The notes: generated by a model from the letters alone, not told the origin. A stretch of 64,000 bases of DNA from Pratylenchus scribneri (GCA_030063045.1 JAQSEB010000071.1:620001-684000); one strand, 5' to 3'; shown: positions 32,812 through 45,132, counted from the first letter of the stretch. A program made the numbers and translations.

Positions 32812-33757
32812 CTAAAATTAATAAAAAAAAATAATTTTTTAATTAAAATTGTCAACCCAAAATCCTAATAGCGGAGAAAAATTAAAGCTAAGATCCTAAG
32901 AAGATTAAGCTTTAAGGACTCGGAGGATAGGTTTTTTAGGCTAGCTTTAAAGCTAAGTTTAAGCTTTAATTATTTGTTAAGTTGGCCATGTTTTAAGGTT
33001 TTGAGTAATAGGGATTTTGGTGTGAATTATTATTAAAATTCTTGATTAATATTCGAAATAATAAATCCGCATAAAATGGACTCAATTACAAATAGTAAAG
33101 TAAATTAAAATAAGAATACCTAGCTGCACGATTTGGGAATTGAATTGATGAGGTGGAGGAAGGAAAGATGGGAGCAAAAACGAGGAAAAGTGCTTATTCA
33201 CCTGTGCGTTTCTCAACGATTTTCTCGTTTTTCTAACAAGTAAATGGATGTGGAAGAAGATGGATGCGAAATTGGGTCAGCTAGCAGCCGGCTGGCTGGT
33301 TGATCTAATAGATTCGATCCTGACCTCTGACTTTGGGTTAAAGTACATATTTAATGGGGGAGTTGAATTTTAAAAAAGGAAAGAAAAAGAAATGGGTGCG
33401 CGGATCAAAAAGATGGGGAAAAATGATTAATAAGAAGATCTTTGGATTGTTGCATATTGCATTTTAATAACGTAAAAATTGCATTTAAAAAATAATTTTA
33501 CTTATTTTACAAAACGGTTTAAAACCATTAAGGGTCTAAGCCGTTTAAAACCTAAACCTTGATCCTTGAAGTTTACTTAAAATTTAAAAGAAATAAAGGT
33601 TTGAATGAAGTGTCTTAAGGACTTGCCTACTTTTACACAAAATGCAGTCCTTTCCTTCTCCTTCATCTGCCTGATCCAAAGGTTAAAATCATTTGGGATT
33701 TCAGCAGTTTAAAACCTAAACCTTTAAAGCTTGAACTCAAAATTCAAACGAAGAAAA
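32812..33757. other. Upstream region of the FERM gene
   Basis: No exon recognised. Two related blocks (GTTTAAAACCTAAACCTT near 33541 and near 33708, each followed by an AACTYAAAATTYAAA tract) suggest an old direct repeat of about 170 bp spacing. The hAT transposon begins just after the second. Confidence 0.5.
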
Positions 33758-36700
33758 CAGGGTTGCCAGAATGTCCCCCCACGGGGGGCATTTGCCCCCT
33801 TTTTGAGATTTTGCCCCCTTTTGTGCCCCCCGAGCCTTGGTGCCCCCCAAATGCCCCCTTTTTGGCATTTTCCCCTCTTTTCGCCATTTTTTTCTTTTTA
33901 TGATAATTTTATGACTTTTTATGCATAAAAGTGACAAAATATCCAATTTTTTTTCTCTTTCTGCATTATATTTTATAATTTTGTCTTCTATCTCATTATG
34001 TAAAAAATTATACATTACATAGCTTATTCAAGTTTACATATTTTTTTTATTGATTTTTAATAAATTATTATTAGCAAATTATTAAATATTTTCAGCTAAA
34101 CCTAAAATGCAAAGAAAAATGACATCGTTTTTTTCTTCCTCATTTACAAAACAATCGACATCAATTTCTTATGCAGAAGAGGCAACTGAACATTGTTCCG
34201 GTGTACAAGAGACAAATGAGAACGATTCCGATGTTGAAGAGGCAAATTCAGAAATTGATACAATGGATCTTACTGATCTAAGTGATTCAAATGATGGAGA
34301 GGATCAATCGCTCACAACAACTAGCAATGTTTTTATTTTTGTATTTAAATTAATTTATAAATAAATTCAGCCATTAAAAAAGCGAAAGTTTTCACATGAT
34401 AAACCAAGAAGAAAAGAAGGAGGCTTTACAAAATTCAAGCCAATTTATGCAACAAAATATGCAAATGATTGTATTGAAAATTCTACAAAAGGGATAGGCT
34501 CATTCCGTTGTCGAGCATGTAATGAAGACATTGCATTTGGTAAAAAAGGTGAAGTAGCAATAAAACGACACATTGGGCGAGAACGGCATAAAGAAAATGT
34601 CAAAATTACAAATCAGAATTTGTCATTGGCTGGATATATAGAGCGAAAAACGGTTTACATCTTTTTAAATTGCTTAATTTAATATTTTTGCAGACAACCG
34701 AAGAAAATCGTTCCGTTGTAATTGAATTGTGTTTCGCGTTCCATTGTGCCAAACACAACTTCAGTCTAAATTCAATGCAATGCACTTCCAAATTAGTTCC
34801 AGTGTTATTTGTTGGCTCAAAAGCAGCAGAGCGTTTCGCAAGTGGAAAGACAAAAACCATTGCATTAATTAAAGGTAAATAATAGATCGAATAATTTATG
34901 ATTAATATTTTTCAATTAATATAGGAGTTTTACATCCATTTTTTATGGATTCATTCATTCACAGAGCCAATGAATTTGGGTTTTCTGTTGGATTTGATTC
35001 AACACCACATAACAAAATACGCCTGTATGGGATTGTGATAAGGTTTTTATAATTGATTTTTGTTCATTTATTATAATTTAAGATTCTTCGATGGAAAACA
35101 AATTCAAAATAAATTGTGCCATAATTTCTATGAGCAGTGAAAAAGCAATTGATATGCACCAACTTATAAAAGAAACATTACAAAGGAACGGATTGGAACA
35201 GGATAAAGTTGTTTCCTTCACTGCGGACAATACAATGAGCAATTTCGGTGGCCCGATGAGAGGAGGACAAAACAATGTATTCGCGTTATGGAAAAAAGGT
35301 TTTTTGGAATTTAATAAATTTTATAATGTAAAATTAAGAAAATCCTAAAATCATTGGCATTTCCTGCAGCGCGCATATAATCCACAATGCAGGGCGGAAT
35401 GCCGGCGATAAGATGGATTTTGGCTTCGAGCTTTTTGCCAGTTCCGTTGTTGGATATTTTAGTGGCCATGCACAAAGATGGGAACGATTTTGTGATAAAT
35501 GTGTGGAGCTTAAGGTAATTTTTTATTATCTTATTATTTCTTTATAAAAATTTAAGATTGAACCAAAAGAATTTCCTCATCATCTCCACGTTCGATGGCT
35601 TACTTTGGGACAACTTTGTGAACGATTAATTGAAATGTGGGTTCCGGTGGAAGAATATTTCACAATGGCTGACGATGCTCCACCAAATTTACGAGAAATA
35701 TTTCAAATTGGTTCCGTTGTAAAATCGATGGAAGTATTTGCTATTATGAATTTTGTCAATTTTGTGCTCTCACATTTTAACAAATTTAATGCAAAAACAC
35801 AGGTTTTTCAATTTTCTCATATAATACAATTCTTATTTAAGTCGCACACATTTACAATTGCCGATTTATCCGATGAATATGAAAATTTTATGGATTTGCT
35901 TGAATCATTGGAAAGAGACAAAAATTTTGGGGCAAAAACTCTTCGGGCATTAGAAAATTTAACGACTGCAAATTTTCATAATAATCGAACAAAATTGGAA
36001 AAAATGTTTCAGGTAAATTTTAATATAAAAATGTAATATTTTCACAGAAATTTTACAATGATGCTTTGGCCTATTGTGATATATGGTTTAAACAATTGTC
36101 TGAAACAACTAATTTTCCATTGAGATGGTTGTCATTTGATGAAGGTAATTTTTATAATTTTTTTTTCAAAACTAATCAAATTATTAGGAGCACTGAATTT
36201 TACCGCCATTCTCGAAGCATACACAAAAATGTTCCAATGTTCCGATGATGATTACGACAACATTTACGAAGAAGTTCGACAAATTCAATCAGCTTTAAAA
36301 GAATTAAACAAGAACAGTTCCTTTGTCAAAAAGAAAACTGAAGAAAAATGGGCGGCATTGTTCCGGAATAAAAATATTGTTTTGGTTCGCAAACTGGTCT
36401 CATCATTGCTGAGCATCTTCCCATCAAATGCCTTTTGTGAATCGATTTTCTCCGTGGTCAATGGAATTTGGACCGATGAAAGAAACCGATTTAATGTCGA
36501 TACAGTGAATGCATTAGTCTCAATTAAAGAAAATTCAGAATTTAATTGTTCAGAAGCATTTAATTTATTTATTTCCAACTCTGAATTGTTGCAAAAAGCG
36601 AAAAGAAACGATAAATATTTCGAATAAATCAATTTTTAATCATTTTAACTCGTTTTTAAAAATGCCCCCCAAAATGCCCCCTTTTTTACTGAAAATGCCC

Positions 36701-36762
36701 CCCAAATGCCCCCTTTTTTTTCCAAAATGCCCCCCAAAGTAAAAATCCATCTGGCAACCCTG
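33758..36762 (+). mobile_element. hAT DNA transposon, 3005 bp, full length
   Basis: Perfect 13-bp terminal inverted repeats CAGGGTTGCCAGA and complement bound the element. Both subterminal regions (33775-33875, 36662-36740) are filled with TGCCCCC/TTTTT words, likely transposase-binding repeats. One transposase gene occupies the interior. The bases flanking the ends (GAAGAAAA left, TTATAAAT right) do not form the usual 8-bp duplication, so the insertion is old or the site was rearranged. Confidence 0.9.
34107..36627 (+). CDS. hAT transposase with zinc finger and dimerisation domain, frameshifted
   Basis: Nine exons: 34107..34328, 34371..34652, 34694..34874, 34925..35042, 35083..35298, 35339..35514, 35557..36012, 36048..36144, 36188..36627, about 728 residues. 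An acidic Ser/Glu-rich N-terminus is followed by a zinc-finger-like motif (CRACNED with a later HIGRERH). The catalytic core follows, with FSVGFDSTPH, FTADNT and SAHIIHNA, then RWLTL and the C-terminal hAT dimerisation motif (LLSIFPSNAFCESIFS). It would excise and reinsert the element by cut and paste in the nucleus. Exon 5 is one base too long: the frame that begins RFFDGKQIQNKL gives way near 35115-35123 to the frame carrying the rest, so this copy is probably inactive unless the base is an error. The shortest intron is 35 bp. Confidence 0.88.
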
Positions 36763-37392
36763 TTATAAATAATCATTCATCATCATCATCATAATTCCGT
36801 CCTTGGCAATATCAATCGAAAAATTTTGGATGAGTACTTTTTTTATCACACAATTGTGCCAAGGCAACCTTATAATTTTAAATATCTACAGTAAATCCTC
36901 TATTTGAAGCCCCCTCCCTCTAGAGGGTCTCTGAAATCTGTAAGCCCCGGGGCTTCTAATAGAGGATATACGGTATTATTTGATATCTAACAATTTTTGT
37001 CATTTAATTTGACATTAAATTTAATACAATAGCTTTGAATTAGTGTTGAACCCCTGGAGCGAGAGCGAGTTGAAATATAATGGGGGTTGGGGGGTAATGG
37101 GGAAACTCCAGATTGGGATGGGATAGGCCTAAATTTCTTAAAAGAGTCGTATTTTCCATATCTGTAGAAAAATTTACAATTTCAATAATTATAAGTGCAA
37201 AAAATTTTGAAATTATAACGCAAAACCTTTTCTATGCATCTACATCTACACTCTAATCTAATTTTTTACTCATTAAATTTAACTTCTTTTTGCATCAAAT
37301 TAGGCTTAAATTCAAATTTTAGTACTGTATTACTCTCCTTTTGAAGCGACATCTAGAAATGTCAAGTCTAGTCTACCTGGGGTTTTCGACCT
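36763..37392. other. Spacer after hAT element, with one tiny element
   Basis: Between the hAT end and the last exon of the unknown minus-strand gene. It holds the 89-bp inverted-repeat element at 36887-36975 and otherwise no recognised feature. Confidence 0.5.
36887..36975. mobile_element. 89-bp inverted-repeat element, TA-ended
   Basis: TACAGTAAATCCTCTATTTG at the left and the inverted TACCGTATATCCTCTATTAG at the right form arms that continue into GAAGCCCC on both sides. The ends begin and finish with TA, as for Tc1/mariner-type miniature elements. Related blocks occur near 26120-26340, 29455-29700 and 39575. Confidence 0.65.
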
Positions 37393-40300
37393 TCATGAAT
37401 GGCTTTTTAAAAATTTTTTAATCTGAGGAAATTATTAGCTGATAAATGAATAAAAAGAAAAATGGGGCCTTAAAGGGTAGGGAATTTATCAAGTCAAACT
37501 TAGTCAAGCACCCAAATTAAATAGTTGCACCTACCTGGCTCGCTTTTTTAATTTCCTCATTTGCATTTTTTAATGAAACATGGTCAATTTCATTTTTTTT
37601 ACCAAAAATTATATGTGGGTATTCGAGGTCATCAAGGTAAATATCGTCAAAGTTGGCTTAACATAAAAAATTTATTAAAATATAATATTTAAAAAATTTA
37701 TTCATTATTTTCATTAACAGCAAAAAAATAGTCACAATTTCCTTGACCAAAACTAATTATAATAAAAAAAATTATTTTCATCTATTTTTTTCATCAAATG
37801 AGAAATATGTTAACCAAAATTGGTGAACAAAAAATAATTTTATTTAGAAATTCTAAAAGAATTTTTAAAAAAATTGTAGCCATTTTTATAAAATAATTTT
37901 ATATTCAAATTTTTAAAAATGGCAAAATTAAAAATGTAAAGCGTGATCTAATATTACAAAATCCATAATCCCTAATTTTGTGTATGATGCGTCGATTAAA
38001 ATTATATGGTTAAAATTAGAGTCCGGTTTTTCAGATTTGCCGGGCCCGGGTACCCGGGTTTTTATTCAATATTTTTCCGGACCGGGCCCGGAAACCCGGG
38101 TTTTCCTGGGCCCGGACCCGGTTTTTCCCGGGCCCAGGCCCGGGAAAACCCGGGATTGTCCCAAATGACCCGGGTTCCGGGAATGGGCCCGGGTAAAACC
38201 CGGTCCGGGCCCGGCCCGGATCCGGACTCTAGTTAAAATTATCCGCGCTGGGCATTATTGAGAACCTCAAAATTTACAATAAATATAATTTTTTAATTTT
38301 AAAATTTAAAAAAAAATATTAAAATCTTACCATTTGGCAAGAAACAACCAATATCATCAGTAATTACATTTCTGATGTCTTGCCAATTGCTGCCATGATG
38401 CCACATGGCCTTATTTTTACAGTAATCGCAATTTGCATCGTGTTCCATCTTTAAATAATATAACGTATTATATAACTTTTTTAAATAAAATGTACCGCAA
38501 AATAATTTACTAAATAATTTTTGTATCATATTTACCAAAATTTATTCATTTTTTGATTTACTTCTCACAAGTCACAACACATAAGCTATTAAAATGAACC
38601 AAATTCCCAAATAAAATGAACTAATTTTAAGCTAAGTTAAGGTTCATAGACTTTAATAAAACATTTGATTAAGTTTTTTTCTATATATTAACCAAGCTTC
38701 CAGATCCGAATAATGAAACAGTTAGTGAATAAATAATTTGCAAATTTTAAAAAATTTTCTGCCAAATGATTTTTCCCTTTTTTGGAAAATTAATTTTCGG
38801 TCATATTTTCTTTTAGTCAAATTATTACACATCTTCTAATGTACTTCCGCCCATAACACTCAAATTTTAATCACCGGATTTGCCTTGTAGGTAAAATTAT
38901 GTAGTTATTAAAAATACTTACCGTAGTCCGGAAATTTAATTCTTCATTTTCTTTTAATCTATAAAAAAATTGAAAAATAAGTGCAAAAATAATTTTATTT
39001 AAATGATAATATTATGGGCAAATTTGCATATTTATCATAAGAAAGAAAATTTTCAAAATATTTTGGAAAAATAATAATTATTCCTTATTTTACGAAAACC
39101 AAATAATTTTTTAATTTTTTTTAATAAATTAAATTAAATCGGTAGATTTTCTTTCATTAAAATATCTTTGCAACTTTTAATATCTAATCTAATAATAAGA
39201 GTTTAGAAAAACCAATTATATCTTTGTGTATTTTATTTAAAAGAAGTATTATATTTTTGCAGAGTTTTATCAAAATGCTTCGATTATTTTATGACGAAAA
39301 TAAAAAATTTATTTTTTGACTTTTGAAGGAACTCTTCACTTTTCAAGCTTAAGAAAATTTTTATGGCTAGAAATATGTTTTCCATGTCTGTCGTAAACCA
39401 TAAAATAAAATAATAAAATCGTTTAACTTAATTTTTAAGAAATATATTTTTAAATTTTACCCTTTTCTCTCTTCACATGGTATTGCATCCACTAAATTCA
39501 CATTGTATAAAAATGCCATTATATGGGCTTTAAATAAAAAATTGGGTAAAAATTGCAATAAAATAGATATTTTAGAAGTCCATATCTCTAGTAGAAGTCC
39601 TGTCTTTAATATAAGTGCCATCTCTCGAAAATTTTTCTTCACTTTTTTAGAGCATAAAACATGTGGTAAAAACATATTGAATATGAAATCAAAATTGCAA
39701 AAACATGGTTGCAAAAAATGTTTTTGGTATAAAAAAATGTTTTTAATCATTCGTGGACAATTCCACAATGGGCAAAGGGCAATGCGATGTGGACGATTCA
39801 GCAATCATGCAAATGCTATTTAAATTTTTGTAAATTAGAATGAGAAATTTGCACATGAAAATTTGAACTTTGTGGTTTTATGATTGGGGAGAATTTAATA
39901 ATGACATTGATTTTGTGATTAGTTTAAAATCCGGCCTGCAAACGATTTAAAATATGTCAAAAAAGAATATTGGCGGATTGAATTAAAAAATGGTATTCCT
40001 GGGTGTTCAAATATATATGTTACGGGCATTATTGGAAACAGGGCTGGGGTCGAAACTCAAAAAAATCGAAATCGAAATTTGCTTCGAAATCGAAACTCAC
40101 ATCCAAATCGAAATCGAAATCGAAACGAAACTAAAACGTCGAAATTTCGACGATCGAAATCGAAAATCGAAATTTTTCAAAAAAATTTTCAAATCCTTTA
40201 ATAATTGAAAAAAATTTCTGAAACTACAAAAAGTGAAATTTTTATCCAAAAAATAATATTCAATGATATTTCAAAAAAAATTGTAGGGTTTAGCATTTTG

Positions 40301-43300
40301 TGAAATAAAAGAAGCTTTTTCAAATTTTCTTGTTTTTGTTATTGGCCAAAATAGTTTGCCAATGAAACCAATACCCAAAACCCAGCCAAATTTAGTTTTC
40401 TTTTTAAGAAATTTTTGTTTTTTTTTTCATAAGGTTTTATTTGATATTTTTTAAATGACAAATTAATTGGTAGATTCTTTTTCGATGATTATTTTTTAGG
40501 TGCGGTACTTTCCATGTTACATTATTGTTGGGCTATTTCCATCAAAATAATACTATTAAAATCTTGAACTTTTTATTTTTTTATTCCTAAAACAATTATA
40601 AAATATATTTTGATGATTTAATAATTGAAAAATAAATTAAAAAACTAAATATTTTGAGCAAATATAAGGAAATTTTAAGTAAAAAAGGAATTCGTTTAAA
40701 AAAATATACCAAATTTTTAATTGAAACTAGCAAAGGGTCCCCCCTTTGCCTTTTTCGAAATTTTTTCGAAACTAGACGCTTTTCGAAATCGAAATCGAAT
40801 CGAAACTAAAACATCGAAATTTCGACAATCGAAATCGAAAATCGAAATTTCGACCCCACCCCTGATTGGAAATCGGGCGAAACCGGAAATGCCCGGGCGA
40901 AATTGGATTTAATCAGAAAATAACTAAATAATAAAAATATCTAAATAAGCTAAAAACAATTAAATAAAATTGAAAAATGTTAATAATTAAAATAATAATG
41001 TTATTTAATATTTTTTATTGCCATAATTTTAATTATTGATTAATTAATTTTTAAAAATAATTGAACTTTTTATTTATCTAAACAAGAATCTCGAATTCAA
41101 TGAAAAATTTTCAATTTCTTTGAAACAAAAAGCGCACATTTTAATTCTTGCTAAAGAAACATGTGATTCTATTGTTGAAGTAGTTATGAAGAGAAGCCTA
41201 TTATAAAAAATCAACAAGAACGAAAATGGATGCATTTCCGGTTTTGTCCGGGCATTTCCGGTTTCGCCCGATTTCCAATAATGCTCGTAACATATAGAAT
41301 CCAAAATGGACTCACAATTTTGTTTCGCGCATATTTTAAAATGATTTGCAAACCGTTATTAATGCTAATCACAAAATTATTTTCATTTTTGAATTATCCC
41401 AATCATAAAACCACAAAGTCCAAATTTTCATGTGCAAATTTCTCACTCTAATTCACAAAAATTTAAATAACATTTGCATGATTACTGAATCGTCCACATC
41501 TGCATGATTGTGGAATTGACCTAGTACCGTTTTTAATATCAAAAACTTGTTATGATTTGTTGCAAATATATTATTTGCTCACTACATTCGTGCAAAATTC
41601 TAGCAATAATATTTGTCGTTTTCAACCGTGGTGTAATATTTAGCCTCACTGTCCATTTGTATCCAAATCCCAATATTGGATCTCTTATTTCTTCTCTTGT
41701 AGTATTTGCTTTTTGTTCACCAAATTCTAAATTATTTTGCATTACTCAGCAAAGATCCACAAAAAATTTAAAAAATTCTTTTTATCGAAATAATAAAATT
41801 TATTACGAGTTACGACATTTGCGTACCCGCCATTTGCGGAACAAACTGTCTTATATCGATTATGATAAAGCTGTTATGGAATCATTTATAGCATTTTATC
41901 AGGCATAAAATTAGCTACAAAATTATATTAATAGCATTGACCAATGTTGAATATTCACTGAGAGTTATGGCCAAAAAACCGTTGATTAAATTAAAATTTT
42001 GATTCTGGCTGTTTTTTGTCCATAACTAAATGAATATTCAACATTAGCCAATGCTTTTGATATCATTTTGTAGCTAAGTTTATTCCGAACAAATTGCTAT
42101 AAACAAATGTCACAATAGCTTTATAATCATTAGTGCCAGACCGTTTCGTCCGCAAGTGGCGGGTTCACAAAAGGCGGCTAACCCAATAAAAACAATTAAA
42201 ATAATTTTTCGTATTCTTAAAAAGAATTATTTTCAAATTTAGAAATAAGAAAAAGTTTTTTCCTTTTGAATAGTCTTATGAAATATTTGTTATAGCCGAT
42301 TTAGAAAATTAGCCGTTTCTGAAACGTCTAGCCGATTTGGAAATAAATAAATCGGCTAGCCGATTTAGAAAATGGCATTTAAAATCAGAATAGTGGGAAA
42401 TCAAATCAGATAGACTTAAATCAAATCAGAACAAGGCTAAATAAAAGCAGAATGTACTGGAATAAAATCAAAAATGGCTGGAATAAAATCAGAAATCAGA
42501 ATTTTCTGCTATTTCTGATATTAATTCTTTAATATTTTTGAATTTTTAAGAATCTTATTATCCAAGCAAATTTATATGTTTATGAAATTGATTTAATTTT
42601 TTGATGGTACTTATTTTTTAGAATTACATAAATTAAAAAATAGAGAATTTATTCCTTTTTTTTGCCTTTTTTATATACATATTCATTTATTCTATTTCCA
42701 AATATAATTATTCAGAGCCTAATATGTTTTTTACCTACCTTTCGGGAATGTATTATTTGCATAACATTCAACAAATATAATTCCTGGTCCAAATCTTTTC
42801 TTCGCATTTTTTATAAATTCAATCCTTTCATTTTTAAATTTATCACCCTCAATGAAAACATTTGTTGGTAATTGTACTTTCATATGTTTTTCCGTCTCAA
42901 GTATTTTTTTGTTATGCAAAATTTTTCTGAAATAAAAAATTTCTACTAAACTCTTAAAAATCAAAAATTTAAGGGCGTGATTTTCCCATAATGATTAATG
43001 ATATTTATATAAATTTTCATGCAGGATATTGACAAAATAAATATTTTTATCTGATATACGGGACTGTAGCGTAAACGGTAATTTCTGCATGATAATTGAT
43101 GAATAAAACTATGTACTATTCAAATAATATACTATATAACATTTTGAAAAGTGTAGAGCTATTGGCTTCTCTTGAGTCAGGAGTTGTGTATTACATCCAA
43201 AGCTAAAAACTCCGAATGCTGGCATTCGATCGATTTCGGCTAAAAAAATTGAAAATTGGCAAATCACTCAGCCATTTCCAATTTTCGGCCTAAAGTTGGA

Positions 43301-44695
43301 AATTGGCCGAAGTGAAAATAATTAAATAATTAATTTGGAAATCGAATTAGAAATTCTAATACAGAAAAATTTTTTATGATACGTATTTTTACATATTTAA
43401 TCATTAATGGAATTTTAATAAATTTAATAAACTTTGGGCACTGTTTTATTAAGAATTTTATAATTTATTAAAAAAAAATATTGCGATGCAGAAAATTCTT
43501 CTATTTTTAACGATAAAAGATCAATACTATGGTAAATTATATTAATTATGTAATTATATTTTTTTTATAAAATTAAATATTATTGATAGCATAAAATTGC
43601 TCTCTAGAATATCAAAAAATTAATTGGGAAATTTTTTAGGGTGTATCCACTTTTAAGTAAATTAATTTTTGAATGTTTTATAACGTAATTTCTGGACAAT
43701 CAAATATTATAAAATTTTAATAAATGATATAATATTTTTAAAAAAATACTTATCAATTTAAAATGGCAATTTTAACCATATATAACACATACGCATATCA
43801 TCATAAAATAGATTCTGCATCGAATAGACCTTATTTAATTTTTTTTACTAAATTTTGAAATTTTTTAATAAAATATTGCCCTAAATGGAAATTTTTAAAA
43901 AAATATATTCATGATGAAATAAATTAAAATTTATATCTTAAAAATATGAATTTTTATTGTATTAGAATATTTAAATCCATTAATAAAAATTGATTAATAA
44001 TTTTATAATCTAATTAATTTTCCTTCAGCCAATTTCCAGTCTTTGATCAAAAATAGAATTAGCTTTTTGATCAACACAATAGACAGTTTGAAATCCAATT
44101 CATAACCTAAACTTTGCCATATATTTTTTAAGCCCAAATAATTCCTTCCACCCCAATTGTTTAAGATCCCGGGGAGCTGGTCTATTTAATTTCTACAAAT
44201 TAAAAATAAAATTATTAATCCAATCTAATGGATCAAATAATTATTAGGACAAAATAATTCTACTAAACACCTCTTTATAATTTTTCCATTACCTTATTTT
44301 TATAATTTTAATATCACTTAATTTTTATTTTTTTATTTACCTAACACGATTCTGTAAATATCTAAGCGTATATCTGGTAATATATTTTGCCACTTTAGCT
44401 AGGTGTCCTTTTGCATTTGGAAGAATAAAATCTCGATTGTCCATTCTAATATGGCATCCCTAAATTTAAATATATAAATTAATTTGAATATTTTAATTAT
44501 TTTATGCTATGATTATTTAAAATTTTATATTTATTTATTTCTTCTATAAGGCACAATATTGTTTTTGCCTGTTGTTTTATTTTGCCAGTTACAAATAAAC
44601 AATTTTTGGAACTTATCTAGTTTATGTCCACTTTTTTGGAAAGTTCTTGGTCCCCCTATGATTTGGAGAGAGGGTGGGAAACTAAAAGAGGTCAT
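37393..44695 (-). CDS. Unknown conserved-looking protein, 333 aa, nine exons
   Basis: Exons on the minus strand: 44555..44695, 44341..44459, 44107..44181, 42739..42926, 41547..41726, 38922..38950, 38331..38448, 37535..37656, 37393..37422. All phases fit; the donor of exon 5 (CAA|GTTTTT) is weak. The product has no signal peptide or membrane segment. It is Lys/Asn-rich, with a basic helical stretch (YITRYTLRYLQNRVRPAP), a Cys/His cluster CDYCKNKAMWHH that could bind metal, and an acidic segment NFDDIYLDDLEYP near the end. I do not recognise the family. Exons 1-3 lie in copy 2 of the large repeat and exons 4-9 in unique sequence, so the gene crosses the repeat junction. Introns 4, 5 and 7 hold foldback elements. 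The start codon is provisional; an upstream exon is possible. Confidence 0.6.
38017..38231. mobile_element. CCCGGG/GGGCCC-word foldback with 8-bp target duplication
   Basis: A 215-bp element with ends TAGAGTCCGG and CCGGACTCTA, flanked by GTTAAAAT at 38009-38016 and 38232-38239. The whole interior is degenerate GGGCCCGGGTACCCGGG-type words and is very GC-rich inside AT-rich intron 7 of the unknown gene. The plus-strand Pro/Gly frames are repeat artefacts. The exact 8-bp duplication points to a hAT-type non-autonomous element. Confidence 0.9.
39457..39823. other. Open on both strands, status unresolved
   Basis: The plus frame 39503-39823 (106 codons, Lys/Cys-rich) and the minus frame 39457-39804 overlap in intron 5 of the unknown gene, and the right third is the left arm of an inverted repeat. 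Neither resembles a known family; possibly an old transposon remnant. Confidence 0.25.
39755..41525. repeat. Large inverted repeat, split by a younger element
   Basis: 39755-40038 plus 40865-40915 matches, inverted, 41230-41520 at roughly 85-90 percent by eye (for example GGACGATTCAGCAATCATG against CATGATTACTGAATCGTCC, and TTGGAAATCGGGCGAAACCG against its complement near 41260). The element at 40039-40864 interrupts only the left arm, so the palindrome came first. Confidence 0.8.
40039..40864. mobile_element. TCGAAATCGAAA-word foldback with 8-bp target duplication
   Basis: An 826-bp element with ends CAGGGCTGGGGTCGAAAC and the complement of CAGGGGTGGGGTCGAAA, flanked by ATTGGAAA at 40031-40038 and 40865-40872. 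The outer 150 bp on the left and 90 bp on the right are runs of TCGAAA/TTTCGA words. CAGGG ends plus the 8-bp duplication fit a non-autonomous hAT element. Confidence 0.9.
41909..42080. mobile_element. Small foldback, about 170 bp
   Basis: TTAGCTACAAAAT near 41911 and its complement ATTTTGTAGCTAA near 42067 bound arms that also share ATTGACCAATGTTGAATATTCA and ATGGCCAAAAAACCG / complement. It lies in intron 4 of the unknown gene. Confidence 0.78.
42285..42510. repeat. AGCCGATTT and AAATCAGAA word runs
   Basis: Runs of TAGCCGATTTAGAAAAT and ATCGGCTAGCCGATTT (42290-42375), then GAAATCAAATCAGA words (42385-42515), in intron 4 of the unknown gene. They resemble the terminal word runs of the complete foldbacks, but no paired end or target duplication was found. 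Confidence 0.55.
43200..43330. repeat. AATTGGCCAATTTC-type palindromic word run
   Basis: Words such as GAAAATTGGCAAAT, CCAATTTTCGGCC and GGAAATTGGCCGAA form a self-complementary cluster in intron 3 of the unknown gene, close to the large-repeat junction at 43626. Confidence 0.5.
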
Positions 44696-45132
44696 ACGGT
44701 GTGTTAATGAGACATTTAAATTAGAGAGAAAGAATAAAAAATACCTTAGCAATACACTTTTGTTCCATTGAATATATATATTTAAAAAATTGAATTTGAT
44801 TTGCCATTAATTTTGTCTTAGGCAAATTTAAAAATTCCAATTCCATATAATCCTTTATTGTTGACACTAAATAATATATACAGTATAAAAGAATTACATT
44901 AAGAAATGGTAATACTTAAGAATTTTTAGAAAAATATATGATATATCATTCGATTCTACCGAAATGTCTAAAATGTCTGCAAAAAATGCTAATTTCCCCC
45001 CCAGGGTACGGTAGCCAAAATCTCTACATCCAAATCTCTGCGCTAAGATATCATCATTCCAGAAAACCAAACCCTAGCCCGAAAAACCTAACACAGAGTT
45101 AGACTTTGATTTGTGTGGAACCACCCTCATTT

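Noticed and set aside
33737..34015. Minus frame over the left hAT end
   Set aside because: It translates the TGCCCCC subterminal repeats; no gene is supported.
38006..38236. Pro/Gly-rich frames resembling collagen
   Set aside because: They translate the GGGCCC word run of a 215-bp element with exact target duplications; there is no regular Gly-X-Y outside the repeat.
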